64,000 bases of DNA from Nitrosopumilus cobalaminigenes (GTDB lineage Archaea > Thermoproteota > Nitrososphaeria > Nitrososphaerales > Nitrosopumilaceae), in the NCBI RefSeq assembly GCF_013407145.1, contig NZ_CP026993.1, forward strand, positions 496,001-560,000. Reading direction: 5' to 3'. Shown piece by piece: positions 13,476 to 22,113 of the stretch. Every line of letters starts with the position of its first letter. Within the stretch, counting starts at the first letter, position 1. Position numbers and translations under genes: made by a program. The notes beneath the pieces were generated by a model. The model had not been told where the DNA came from, ran no database searches, and saw nothing but the letters and a program-made list of their open reading frames with translations.

Positions 13476-14282
13476 ATGACTAAAACAATATTTGGAAGAA
13501 AACTTCTCATGTTAGCTACAATTACAGTACTAGTTACTGGTTTAACGTTAACAACAACTCTCGACGATGCCGAAGCAAAAAAAGTAAAAAATACTGATGT
13601 TAGTGTATGGGATTCAGATGTTTCAATTAATCCCATTACAGGAATATTTCCAATTGGAGGTTCTGGACAAATTGCAGGAAACTTTGCAGTAGAAACTAAG
13701 GACAAGAAAGATACAACAATCCAAGTTGGATTAAGAGCACAAGACAGATTTGATGGTCCAATTGAACCAATAAAAGATGTCTACATTGTTCCAACAGGAG
13801 AATCTACACCTGGTCTTAGGGCATGGAATTTTGACTTTAGTATTGATTCTGGTACTGAATTTCTTGAAACACAACTAGGAAAAGATCTATCCACAAGTAA
13901 TTTGGAAGACTTTGATGTGGTATTAGAAATTAAAGATGCCGAGAAAAATAAATTCAAACTTGATTTTGATTTGGGTGGAATTAATGCAAATCCTGTTGGA
14001 CCAATAATTCTATCTCAACAGTCTTGGAACATTGGATTTGGTTTTCTTGATATCCCTGTAGATAGTGAAGCATACAAAATTTCCCTTTCTGTTTTAGAAG
14101 ATGATGGAAAAAAAGGGAAAAAAGTAGCAAAATCTAAGATTACAGTATTAGTTACTGATCAAGTTCCTGAAGATGGCAAACTAGACATCTGTCATAAAGA
14201 AAAGACAAAATCAGTTTCTGTAAAGTCTGTTGCAAAACACATCGAAAAACACGGTGACACTATCGGTCCTTGTACTGAATAG
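13476..14282 (+). CDS. Secreted protein with C-terminal ICHK...HGD motif (backbone copy)
   Basis: 268 residues with a signal peptide (about 1-32, ending near 'DAEA') and a beta-rich body. The C-terminal 'LDICHKEKTKSVSVKSVAKHIEKHGD' with final Cys matches the short motif at the end of many exported proteins. It is a paralogue of the element gene 4187-4933, sharing 'NTDVSVWDSD', 'GGSGQIAGNFAVET' and 'QVGLRAQDRFDGPIEPI', with insertions of Lys-rich stretches. Probably a surface protein. Function unknown. Confidence 0.7.
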   Translation: MTKTIFGRKLLMLATITVLVTGLTLTTTLDDAEAKKVKNTDVSVWDSDVSINPITGIFPIGGSGQIAGNFAVETKDKKDTTIQVGLRAQDRFDGPIEPIKDVYIVPTGESTPGLRAWNFDFSIDSGTEFLETQLGKDLSTSNLEDFDVVLEIKDAEKNKFKLDFDLGGINANPVGPIILSQQSWNIGFGFLDIPVDSEAYKISLSVLEDDGKKGKKVAKSKITVLVTDQVPEDGKLDICHKEKTKSVSVKSVAKHIEKHGDTIGPCTE

Positions 14283-14419
14283 TATTCTTTTTTTATTTAT
14301 TTTATAATTTCAAAAGTAAAGAATCAAAATAATTTTAGAATAATAATTTCAAACGTTCAATTCCTTCTTTGAGAATCAATTTTACTCTTAATATGGGATG
14401 TTTTTGTGTTTTTTTCTAT

Positions 14420-14836
14420 ATGGATCTTAATAAAATTCTAGTTCCAGTAGATGGTTCGAAAAAATCCTTTGAAGCCCTAGATAGAGCAGTTACTCTTGCC
14501 GGATTTACACATGGCCACATTACTGCCATCAATGTAATTCCTCATGTTGCTGATGGAGGGCCAAGAACAAAGGCATTTGATAAACAATTGGTAGATGACG
14601 CAAAAATTGTTCTAAAAAAAGCAGAAAAACGTGTAGGAAACAAGAATGTAAAATTTACAACAAAAATTCTAAGAGGCTCTCCAGGACATGTTACATTACA
14701 TACTGCAAAAACAGGAAAGTTTGATCACATTGTAATGAGTACAACTGGTTCAGGAACTGCAAGTAAAGATATGATTGGAAGTGTATCAAATCATGTACTT
14801 CAAAAGTCCAAAATCCCAGTATATTTGATTAAATAA
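14420..14836 (+). CDS. Universal stress protein (UspA family)
   Basis: From the ATG at 14420, 138 residues start with the classic 'KILVPVDGSKKSFEALDRAV'. The C-terminal nucleotide-binding signature 'STTGSGTASKDMIGSVSNHVL' followed by 'KIPVYLIK' completes the single USP domain, of the ATP-binding type. A frame from 14369 would add an unlikely hydrophobic leader. The CBS protein follows 14 bases later, a frequent pairing for sensing energy status. Confidence 0.85.
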   Translation: MDLNKILVPVDGSKKSFEALDRAVTLAGFTHGHITAINVIPHVADGGPRTKAFDKQLVDDAKIVLKKAEKRVGNKNVKFTTKILRGSPGHVTLHTAKTGKFDHIVMSTTGSGTASKDMIGSVSNHVLQKSKIPVYLIK

Positions 14837-14850
14837 TTTGGAGAACTAGA

Positions 14851-15708
14851 TTGTCTGATTTAATTTCCATTTTGAAAAAACCAATTACCATTGAAAAAAC
14901 ATCCTCTCTAAGTCATACTATTTCAGAACTATTGAAAAACAAAATCAGCAGATTGATTGTGACTGAAAATGGTACTTCTGTAGGAATAATCACAGAAAAA
15001 GACATTGGATTATTCTTACTTGAAGATGATTCTGAAAAGAATCTTGATGAAATCCCTGTATCTCAAATCATGCATATGCTTACCTCTGTAGATGAATCAA
15101 TGTCTGTTGAGAAATGTATTGAAATAATGCTTGAAAAACAAATTGGCTCTTTGGGGGTTACATCAAACAGTCATGGGTTGATTGGAATAATTACAAAAAC
15201 TGACATTGCTCAACATTATGTCCAAAAATATCCCAAAACACACACAGTTGGAGATGTGATGACGATATCTTACATCTCTATGAATCATGATTCAACTCTT
15301 AGACATGCAGTATCTGAAATGATTGACAAAAAAATATCTAGACTTTTTATAAAAAATGAAAATAATGAACCGCAAGGAATCATGACATTTCGTGATTTGT
15401 TTCATGTTGCATTAGAGCAAGGCAATACCGACTCTGTTTTAGATACTTCTGATCCTGCAATCTCTATAGTTTTTACAAGAAAAGGATTCCTTTCTGATTC
15501 AGGATTTGGAAATACTATACAAGCAAAAGATGTAATGACTAAAACTTTTGAATCTGTGAATTTTGATGAAGATCTTACAGTAGCTTGTGAAGAAATGATT
15601 CAAAATAGAATTAATGGTGTTGGAGTTAAGATTAATGGTAAACTCGGTGGTGTAGTATCTAAAACTGATATTCTAAAAGCCATTTACATAAATAACAATT
15701 CTAAATAA
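14851..15708 (+). CDS. Four-CBS-domain protein
   Basis: TTG start. 285 residues hold four CBS motifs (about 1-60, 68-125, 135-195, 225-285), each with a '(R)LIVTENGTSVGIITEKDI'-like strand-helix pattern, i.e. two Bateman modules. CBS pairs bind adenosyl ligands such as AMP or ATP and usually regulate a partner. No catalytic domain is fused. It is probably co-transcribed with the USP gene. Confidence 0.85.
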   Translation: MSDLISILKKPITIEKTSSLSHTISELLKNKISRLIVTENGTSVGIITEKDIGLFLLEDDSEKNLDEIPVSQIMHMLTSVDESMSVEKCIEIMLEKQIGSLGVTSNSHGLIGIITKTDIAQHYVQKYPKTHTVGDVMTISYISMNHDSTLRHAVSEMIDKKISRLFIKNENNEPQGIMTFRDLFHVALEQGNTDSVLDTSDPAISIVFTRKGFLSDSGFGNTIQAKDVMTKTFESVNFDEDLTVACEEMIQNRINGVGVKINGKLGGVVSKTDILKAIYINNNSK

Positions 15709-15716
15709 TTTTTCAC

Positions 15717-16103
15717 ATGAGTGATTCAAAATTAAATCTTGATGAATATAATGAAAAGTGCAAGAACATTTTAGAAGATCCTGAAATTCTTTTTGCAGGG
15801 TTGTTGGATGGATTAGGTACTCTTTTAGCTGGGGGTTACAAACCAGGAACATGTTCGCGCTTGTCTGATGAACAACATCAAACCATTTGCGTTGAATTAG
15901 CATCACGAGTAACAAAAAGAAAAAAATTCAATTCTGAATTGGGCAATGTAAAATATTCTGCATCCCGACGTGATCGTGTGGTAATTATGAGTTTCCCTAT
16001 TTCTGATATGGCTGTAATGATACTTGCTGAACCTCACATCAATATTGACCGATTTGCATTTAGAATTCTCTCAAAACTTGATAGACAGTGGGGAGAAAAT
16101 TAA
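15717..16103 (+). CDS. Conserved thaumarchaeal protein (family A, roadblock-like layout)
   Basis: 128 residues, ATG just after the CBS gene. The pattern 'YNEKCKNILEDPEILFAGLLDGLGTLLAGGYKPG' followed by strands 'VKYSASRRDRVVIMSFPI' and 'MAVMILAEP' resembles 17003-17365 and 43395-43769 in this window: an N-terminal helix, a 'sensing' beta sheet with a Gly turn, and a final helix. The fold is suggestive of roadblock/profilin-like domains. Function unknown. Confidence 0.55.
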   Translation: MSDSKLNLDEYNEKCKNILEDPEILFAGLLDGLGTLLAGGYKPGTCSRLSDEQHQTICVELASRVTKRKKFNSELGNVKYSASRRDRVVIMSFPISDMAVMILAEPHINIDRFAFRILSKLDRQWGEN

Positions 16104-16127
16104 GAGTAAATTTGAATTTGATTTTAA

Positions 16128-16661
16128 TTATTGAGGAATTTTTACTTTAAATTCAAAACCATCTTCATCTGATTTAAAATCAGTAGTAGCATGTTTTGCA
16201 TCATTGAACATTTTGAAATAAATCATCCCATTGACATAGAGCCAATTATACCCCATGTCGCTATTTGCACAGACTATGGTTCTAACACCTTCGTTATCAT
16301 CATAATACAAATGATGTCCATTTTGCTTGAACCAACTAGACATGGTTTGGGTCATTTCTTCAAATTTCAGCATTGGGGAGAACAACTGCATACATGATAC
16401 CGTTGGTTGATATTTTGTTTCAATCCACTCATCTAACTCTTCCTTGGCAAATCTGTTGTACAATTGTTTCATTTCTTTTCGCTGAATGATCATGTCCTGA
16501 CGTTTGAAGCACTTACCTAAGACATCGATGTGATTATTGATGATATTTTCTGCAGTTTTGGTAGGTGACAAATTTTGCTCTTGAGCTAGTTTCTTTATTG
16601 AATTTGCATGGTCTTTTGTAAATCGTAAACTAAATACTTCATCTTTAGTCTTATCTGACAT
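16128..16661 (-). CDS. Hypothetical protein with RHH-like N-terminus
   Basis: 177 residues. The first 45 ('EVFSLRFTKDHANSIKKLAQEQNLSPTKTAENIINNHI') resemble a ribbon-helix-helix DNA-binding segment. The remaining ~130 form an alpha/beta domain with several Trp, Tyr and His residues and no motif I recognise. Possibly a DNA-binding sensor. Long for a simple RHH repressor (45-90 residues). Confidence 0.5.
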   Translation of the reverse strand: MSDKTKDEVFSLRFTKDHANSIKKLAQEQNLSPTKTAENIINNHIDVLGKCFKRQDMIIQRKEMKQLYNRFAKEELDEWIETKYQPTVSCMQLFSPMLKFEEMTQTMSSWFKQNGHHLYYDDNEGVRTIVCANSDMGYNWLYVNGMIYFKMFNDAKHATTDFKSDEDGFEFKVKIPQ

Positions 16662-16818
16662 TGGCTCTATCTGGGTATTTTTTCAATAAATACTCATCTG
16701 ATAATATGGCCTGAATGCTTACTTTACATGGAAAAGCTTACATTTCCCGAATCCTATGAATTTAAAGTATGATTATGTCGTTTCATGACTTACAACATTT
16801 TGGGGGAGGCTCAATAAA

Positions 16819-16932
16819 CTGACTTCTAAAATCTGTAAAAATTGTGGAAAAGAATTTGAAAATCGACAAAGTGACTTTTGTTCTCTAAAATGTGCATCTG
16901 AAAATCATGAAAAAGGAGTTTTGGACAAATAA
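16819..16932 (+). CDS. Small zinc-ribbon protein with apparent CTG start
   Basis: The frame 'LTSKICKNCGKEF...SDFCSLKCASENHEKG' has CxxC and CxxxC pairs typical of a short zinc ribbon, and its codons are protein-like. No ATG, GTG or TTG is available in frame between the upstream stop (TGA, about 16785) and the first Cys pair. The residue aligned with the usual Met is CTG at 16819. Either CTG is used or the gene has lost its start. Confidence 0.4.
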   Translation: MTSKICKNCGKEFENRQSDFCSLKCASENHEKGVLDK

Positions 16933-17002
16933 TGTTGTTATTTTCCTAAACATGCATCTCAATTTCTAAAACTCTAATAATTCGTCATACATCGTATAAT
17001 CA

Positions 17003-17365
17003 TTGGATTATGAGAATTTTTGTAAGCAAATTTTGGATGTAGACCCTAAAATCCGCTTTGCCACTGTATTTGATGAATGGTCAGTCAAGGTAGGAGGTGG
17101 GATGAGAGATGGTGTGGAAAGCTTACTTTCAGAACGTGCATCAAAAGAACTTGTTAATTTAGCAACCCTTGACTGGAAATCTAGAAAAGAAATGGCAAAA
17201 ATGCTTGGTAAAACAAAATACACGTTAGCAGAATTTGACACGATTAAACGATTCTCATTTTATCTTGGTGATGATTACTTACTCCTTGTAAGTGCTGAAA
17301 AAGAATGTGATACCAATCTCATAGTTGATCAAGTGATCAAACTATATTACAAAAATCAAAATTGA
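17003..17365 (+). CDS. Conserved thaumarchaeal protein (family A paralogue)
   Basis: TTG start; 120 residues. 'YENFCKQILDVDPKIRFATVFDEWSVKVGGGMRDGV' parallels the N-terminus of 15717-16103 and 43395-43769. A beta sheet ('KTKYTLAEFDTIKRFSFYLGDDYLLLVSAE') and a closing helix follow. Function unknown. Being one of several paralogues suggests a small sensor or adaptor. Confidence 0.55.
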   Translation: MDYENFCKQILDVDPKIRFATVFDEWSVKVGGGMRDGVESLLSERASKELVNLATLDWKSRKEMAKMLGKTKYTLAEFDTIKRFSFYLGDDYLLLVSAEKECDTNLIVDQVIKLYYKNQN

Positions 17366-17397
17366 ATCTTTTTATGAGCAAACAATGAACTAGTAAT

Positions 17398-17925
17398 ATG
17401 GAATTAAAATCTGAAAAATCAATTATAGAATATTTAAAAAAATTACCCGATGATACTATAATCAAATACTATCTTGATGTGGAGTATAGCCCATTCCCTA
17501 TTCTAGTCATTGAAGAGTATACTAGACGATTTAAAAGGAAAACCAAAAATGAAATTATTAAAGATCTTAAACTACAATCTCGACTTGCCAAAAAGAAAAC
17601 AAAAGAGCTTGGTTCAATGGCAAAGAAACGAAAACTAGTTGATGATGTAACTCGGGAAAAATCTGAAGAAATTATTAAACAAGCAAAGAAAAAAGGTTAT
17701 GAAATAAGTGAAAGACTAGCCTCTAGGGGAAGTATTCTGGGTTCAAAATTAAAAAAGAAAACAAAATCTGGAATTGAATCTGGAATGAAAGCAAAATCTC
17801 AACTAAAAACATCAAAACACAAAGATCTTGATTTGCTCAAAAAGCTTGGAGATTTACAAAAGGCAGGAATAATCACCAAAAAAGAATTTGAGGAAAAGAA
17901 AAAGAAAATCCTTTCTAAAATTTAG
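17398..17925 (+). CDS. Lys-rich coiled-coil protein with C-terminal SHOCT-like motif
   Basis: 175 residues: an N-terminal helical part, a long Lys/Glu-rich helix (about 45-140), and a C-terminal 'LDLLKKLGDLQKAGIITKKEFEEKKKKIL' that matches the SHOCT pattern (short C-terminal oligomerisation domain). No membrane segment. SHOCT usually caps otherwise unrelated proteins. The role here is unknown. Confidence 0.6.
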   Translation: MELKSEKSIIEYLKKLPDDTIIKYYLDVEYSPFPILVIEEYTRRFKRKTKNEIIKDLKLQSRLAKKKTKELGSMAKKRKLVDDVTREKSEEIIKQAKKKGYEISERLASRGSILGSKLKKKTKSGIESGMKAKSQLKTSKHKDLDLLKKLGDLQKAGIITKKEFEEKKKKILSKI

Positions 17926-17942
17926 AAAATTAATTCAAAATT

Positions 17943-18299
17943 TTATTTGATATATTTTTTATTTTGAAAATAATAATAACTTCCAATTTGTATGTCGATT
18001 GGTCCTGCATCAAGGGCTTTCACTCCTTCCATTAGCACTAATTGATAGCCTTCTTTTGTAACTTTATCAAATTCTTCAAAAAATTGGGGCTCATATCCTT
18101 TTTTCTTCCATAATACTACTATTGCTTCAGTTTTTAGTTGAAGAACTTCTTTGCTGCGCCAAAGTGATTTGATTCTTTTTGCATGTCCTACAACTTGTTT
18201 TTTGTCTTCCTCAAATTCAGTATGAAGTTCTTTTTTTACTGTGTCTTTAGTTGATTTATTTGGTTTAGTTTTTTTAGAAAATTTTTCTTTTATTCCCAT
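17943..18299 (-). CDS. Hypothetical basic protein
   Basis: 118 residues. The first ~35 are Lys/Thr-rich and probably disordered, followed by a compact alpha/beta part ('HAKRIKSLWRSKEVLQLKTEAIVVLWKKKGYEP', 'EGYQLVLMEGVKALDAGPIDIQIGSYYYFQ'). It converges with the SHOCT gene. No family recognised. Confidence 0.5.
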   Translation of the reverse strand: MGIKEKFSKKTKPNKSTKDTVKKELHTEFEEDKKQVVGHAKRIKSLWRSKEVLQLKTEAIVVLWKKKGYEPQFFEEFDKVTKEGYQLVLMEGVKALDAGPIDIQIGSYYYFQNKKYIK

Positions 18300-18375
18300 G
18301 ACCTAATTCTATTTTTCTTGTTTTAATACATGTTGATTTGCTCTTAACTTTAACATCTAATTATTTTGTTTTAAA

Positions 18376-19377
18376 TTATATTTTTATTCTAATCCCAAAT
18401 CTCTTGAGAAAAGATTGAAAACTATTTCCAGCATCGCTTGTAACATTTGATTTTAAAGTATCTAGTTCTATCCACTCTATTTTTTTTATTGATTTAATTT
18501 TTTCTGAAATTTTAAATGATACAAGTATTGTCTTTTTATTCTTGGGAGTCGAGTTCCATTTTATTGCATATGCAATTTGTGATTTATCTTTAAATGAAAC
18601 AGTGATATGTTGATTACTTCCATGATTGGATTTCTCAATTTTATTTGGATTTTTTAGAAAATTTTTGGCATAATTATGAAAACTTTCTAGGATCTCTATC
18701 ATTATTTTGTTTTTTTCTTTTTCATTTGGTTCTTTTTTCTTTATGTTTTTACTTTTAATGACTGCTGGATTCCCTGCTGCAAAAACATTGTCTGGAATAT
18801 TTTTTGTAATTACTGACCCTGCACCTATTATTGCATTTTTACCTATTATCACACCTGGCAATATCATAACATTCCATGGAATCCATGCATTATCTTTAAT
18901 CGTAATTGGTGAAAATTTGTTGGGGTATCCTTTGAGAACATTTTGCCATGCTCCATGTGTGAATATTTGAGAGTATCCTCCAACTCCAACATTATTTTCT
19001 ATAGTGATCTTTTTTGTTGGATTAAGATATGCTCGATAAAGTATGACGCAATCATTCCCTATGACAATTTCACTTTCTTCGCTTTGCATACCTCCGACAA
19101 AGACATTTCTATCAATTAGACAACGATCTCCAATACTAATTCCCTTGAATGAATTGATGACTGCTTGTTCTTTTATCTCTGATTTTTTGCCTATAGTAAT
19201 TTCTCCATCTGAAAAAAGTTTACAATCTGTTAATACGCTATCTGCGTCAATAGTTACTTTCTTCGCTTTAATTATTACTCCATCTAGTTTTGCATTATCA
19301 TGAATTATAATTTCTGATGCATCTATCTTAGAATTTTTCACTATCGCATTTTTTGCAATATTTTTTAATTTCTTCAT
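18376..19377 (-). CDS. Left-handed beta-helix (LbetaH) acyltransferase-like protein
   Basis: 333 residues. Residues about 5-205 show repeated hexapeptides ('AKLDGVIIKAKKVTID...', 'NAWIPWNVMILPGVIIGKNAIIGAGSVITKNIPDNVFAAGNPA'), the coil of LpxA-type acetyl- and acyltransferases, with the usual closing motif 'VFAAGNPAVIKSK'. A 120-residue C-terminal alpha/beta domain follows that is not part of the family core. It likely acylates a nucleotide sugar or an amino sugar; the substrate is unknown. Confidence 0.75.
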   Translation of the reverse strand: MKKLKNIAKNAIVKNSKIDASEIIIHDNAKLDGVIIKAKKVTIDADSVLTDCKLFSDGEITIGKKSEIKEQAVINSFKGISIGDRCLIDRNVFVGGMQSEESEIVIGNDCVILYRAYLNPTKKITIENNVGVGGYSQIFTHGAWQNVLKGYPNKFSPITIKDNAWIPWNVMILPGVIIGKNAIIGAGSVITKNIPDNVFAAGNPAVIKSKNIKKKEPNEKEKNKIMIEILESFHNYAKNFLKNPNKIEKSNHGSNQHITVSFKDKSQIAYAIKWNSTPKNKKTILVSFKISEKIKSIKKIEWIELDTLKSNVTSDAGNSFQSFLKRFGIRIKI

Positions 19378-19511
19378 AAATCCTCATTTCCTTGTAATTT
19401 CACTATTCTTCATCAATTCTCTTTTTTTTAAAAACTTGACTATTCAAATCCTGTTTTTTGTTTTAATACATTGTCTAATCTAATGTGAATGAAAAATAAG
19501 AAAAAATCCAA

Positions 19512-19700
19512 CTAGTATGATGCTGGAGTTGCTCTTCCCGACATATGCTCAATGTCTGGGTCTAGAAATTCTTTCTATCAAATCACTATTCCTCTGGTCG
19601 ACCATAGTCAATCCGTACCCACTAGTCGTGTTGAAAATCTAAATTTGGCTCTAAATTGGTCTTGTTTTGCTCTAGGATCTACATTTGGCTTGAATTCCAT
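19512..19700 (-). pseudogene. Possible decayed short gene or structured RNA
   Basis: In the 355-bp gap at 19378-19733 one minus frame starts at ATG 19700 and reads 30 coding-like residues ('MEFKPNVDPRAKQDQFRAKF'...), then TGA. It continues in the same frame through two more stops to a second coding-like stretch ('KEFLDPDIEHMSGRATPASY') and TAG at 19512. Base composition is less AT-rich than the flanks. This could be a broken gene, two micro-ORFs or a noncoding RNA. The rest of the gap shows nothing I can name. Confidence 0.25.
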
Positions 19701-19733
19701 ATACAAATCCACTCTTGGAACTAGGTGTGTTTT

Positions 19734-20894
19734 CTAGCTTTTGCTTATTTTGATATGGACTTTTTCACCTTTGTTTGAATTATTTTGATATATTGTTCTA
19801 GTCTTGTATCCTTGTTTTTGTAGACATCCATCCAAAACAGATACCCATGGCAATGAGTGTCCGCTATTTAGCTTAGATTCAACTGTAATGTTTTTTGTAT
19901 TTGCTTTAAAATTAACATGACCTGAACATGTAATTTGCATTACGGCATCCATTATCTCAATTACATCGTCTAGAGATTTTGTTTTTAATGAAATTCCATT
20001 CTTTTCTAACAGTTTGAACATGTCAGCTTCTGGTTTTTTTGATACCATTGAAGAATTTAGCATATACATCAAACCAGATTCGTTTACTGTTTTGATAATT
20101 TTATAAATTTCTTGGGCTTCTGCTTTTGTCATGTCTGCAAGAGCTTTGGTCTTTATTGCGTTTTTCCAAATATTTGAAAACATTTTTTCTTGATTTATGC
20201 CTAAAATTTCAGTAGATGAAAAGATGGCACCTTTTCCATTGTCATTATTTATCATCATTAATTCAGCTTCATCAAAAATGAAACAATTTTGTGCAATATC
20301 TGAGGCTCTAATTTCGACTCCATCTGGTATTGCCCTATATGCTTCAGAACAAATTTGAGTTGGAGCAACAAGTATCTTTACGTCTAAATTTCTACGTAAC
20401 ACTGATAACATCTGTTCTTTACATTCTGCCAGCAATCCGAATCCCCATTGATCAGTCATGATCTTGATTGATGATTTTGAACCTTCAATCATTGTTTGAA
20501 GTTGTAATAAAACATTATTTGCACTCAAATGAAAATATCTTTTTTCTTCTGAACCTCTAGACTTTCTGCTTTCCTCACTTGCTTTCTTCAAGTTAGAAAT
20601 TAAAGCGTTCATTGCATTTACTTTGTTAATTTGCTCATGGATGATTCCATCAAATGCATCTTCTGGAGCAATAGCTGTACACATAATGGGTTTACTTTTT
20701 GAAATGATGACTAGTTTTTTATTTTCTAATTTTAATAATGTTGGATAGATTTTTGTTCGTGGAATTTCAGAATAATAGGCTAACTCACTTGCTGAAATAG
20801 TACCTTTTGCAATGAGTGCTACATAGGCTTGGGCTTCATACTTGCTTAACCCAAATTCTTCTAGGCTGACTGTTAAAACGTGCTCATTTATCAT
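19734..20894 (-). CDS. TrmB-like transcription regulator
   Basis: 386 residues. A winged helix at about 5-85 ('LEEFGLSKYEAQAYVALIAKGTISASELAYYSEIPRTKIYPTLLKLENKKLV') is the TrmB-type DNA-binding domain. A coiled linker and a phospholipase-D-like sensor domain (about 120-270, 'SIKIMTDQWGFG...KILVAPTQICSEAYRAIPDGVEIRA') follow. The last ~110 residues are an extra alpha/beta domain. TrmB proteins usually regulate sugar or central metabolism; the ligand here is unknown. Divergent from the ESCRT-III-like/cdvC cluster. Confidence 0.75.
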   Translation of the reverse strand: MINEHVLTVSLEEFGLSKYEAQAYVALIAKGTISASELAYYSEIPRTKIYPTLLKLENKKLVIISKSKPIMCTAIAPEDAFDGIIHEQINKVNAMNALISNLKKASEESRKSRGSEEKRYFHLSANNVLLQLQTMIEGSKSSIKIMTDQWGFGLLAECKEQMLSVLRRNLDVKILVAPTQICSEAYRAIPDGVEIRASDIAQNCFIFDEAELMMINNDNGKGAIFSSTEILGINQEKMFSNIWKNAIKTKALADMTKAEAQEIYKIIKTVNESGLMYMLNSSMVSKKPEADMFKLLEKNGISLKTKSLDDVIEIMDAVMQITCSGHVNFKANTKNITVESKLNSGHSLPWVSVLDGCLQKQGYKTRTIYQNNSNKGEKVHIKISKS

Positions 20895-21008
20895 AATATT
20901 ACTTGATTTGTTATTAGGTAAAATTGAGAGCTAAATTCCTTTACACAAATACTCAAAAAAAATCAAAATTGTATCTGCAGATGGGTGTAACTGTGGTTAC
21001 TAAATAAT

Positions 21009-21617
21009 TTGATACACCGTCCTGATATACAAAATCTTGAAGTCCTAGTTGGTATGTTGGTAAAATATGATGTCAATCCATTAGAAATTGAAAATATATC
21101 TCATTCTGTAACTCTTGTTCCAAGATTAGAATATTCTGTAAATCTATTAGATGAAATAATTGATATTCTAAATGAAAAACAAATTAAATTAAAAGAATCA
21201 AACAAGGAATTATTTAATGATTTTGACGAATCTGACAAAATTCATGTGGAATCTTTAAAACTTGAGCATCTTGTGACTTATTCTTTGAATATTTTACAAC
21301 AAGTAAAAAAGAACATGAAACGTATCTCAAATGTAAGTAGTATTCCTGAAGTACTGCCTTCATCAATTCCTATGATTCGAACAGTCAGTGCTAAATTATT
21401 TGATATAATTCCTGTGTGTAGTCAAAAATTATCTGAAATATCTGTTCATTTAGGAAGCATTGTGCTTGATTCTGCTGCTTTAACTACTGCAAGTTTTGAT
21501 TTTAGTCAATCAAATAATGAATCCTCGACTTCACTTAATGAAGTAAAATTGATGGTAGACTCTAAATTAAGTAAGCAGTACCCTAATCTTGATTTTTTTA
21601 AACTATGCAACACTTGA
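21009..21617 (+). CDS. ESCRT-III-like (CdvB-type) protein
   Basis: TTG start, 202 residues, nearly all helical. The second half follows the CdvB/Snf7 pattern: 'LVTYSLNILQQVKKNMKRISNV' (helix 3), then 'SSIPMIRTVSAKLFDIIPVCSQKLSEISVHLGSIVLDSA', then 'SLNEVKLMVDSKLSKQYPNLDF', matching the family's final 'EA...E.KLKE.FPDLP' segment. The N-terminal helices are more divergent. It lies two genes upstream of cdvC, so a role in membrane scission or division is plausible. Confidence 0.55.
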   Translation: MIHRPDIQNLEVLVGMLVKYDVNPLEIENISHSVTLVPRLEYSVNLLDEIIDILNEKQIKLKESNKELFNDFDESDKIHVESLKLEHLVTYSLNILQQVKKNMKRISNVSSIPEVLPSSIPMIRTVSAKLFDIIPVCSQKLSEISVHLGSIVLDSAALTTASFDFSQSNNESSTSLNEVKLMVDSKLSKQYPNLDFFKLCNT

Positions 21618-21618
21618 T

Positions 21619-22104
21619 ATGTTAAATCAAAAACGAGATTTTTCAAAGGATATAGAACGAATTAGGTCCATCTCTTCTAAAATTGATAAAAAATTATCTG
21701 AGGTTAAATCTTCAGATGATTCTAAAATTGATAAACTTTCATTAGAAGAATTACAAGATTTAGATAAAATTGTAGGAATTGCTGATTTTATGATGTGTAA
21801 ATATGCTGATAAAAAAGATATGCGCTCAATTTTGAAACATTTCACCTCTATAATCAATGAGACTGCAAGCTCTTTGGTTGATTTGGATGATGAAGTATCT
21901 GAATTAATTCTGTCTGCTGAGGATTCTATTAACAAGGTCAAAGATATGCATACTAATATTTCAGAAAAATCTGATTTTAAAAAAAAATATCTTGACGGAC
22001 CTGAGTATGATGAGCATGAAACAAGTGGAATTAATTTAACCAATTTTGTGACAGAGATTAACACCGTAGAATACCAACAAAATTCTCGAGAAGATACTGC
22101 GTAG
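21619..22104 (+). CDS. Acidic helical protein between CdvB-like and cdvC
   Basis: ATG at 21619, one base after the upstream stop; a TTG at 21589 would overlap it. 161 residues, acidic, mainly long helices ('DFSKDIERIRSISSKIDKKLSEV', 'DLDDEVSELILSAEDSINKVKDMHTNISEKSDF') and a polar C-tail. No motif recognised. The tight spacing (9 bp to cdvC) suggests the same transcript and possibly an ESCRT partner. Confidence 0.55.
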   Translation: MLNQKRDFSKDIERIRSISSKIDKKLSEVKSSDDSKIDKLSLEELQDLDKIVGIADFMMCKYADKKDMRSILKHFTSIINETASSLVDLDDEVSELILSAEDSINKVKDMHTNISEKSDFKKKYLDGPEYDEHETSGINLTNFVTEINTVEYQQNSREDTA

Positions 22105-22113
22105 GTAATTAGA

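Noticed and set aside
18707-18970. Hydrophobic plus-strand frame opposite the LbetaH gene
   Set aside because: Antisense shadow of Lys-rich hexapeptide coding; hydrophobicity comes from complementing AAA codons.
19520-19737. Plus-strand frames (about 40 and 61 codons) in the 19.5 kb gap
   Set aside because: They have no recognisable domain and overlap the better-looking minus-strand frame; kept only as part of the uncertain region.
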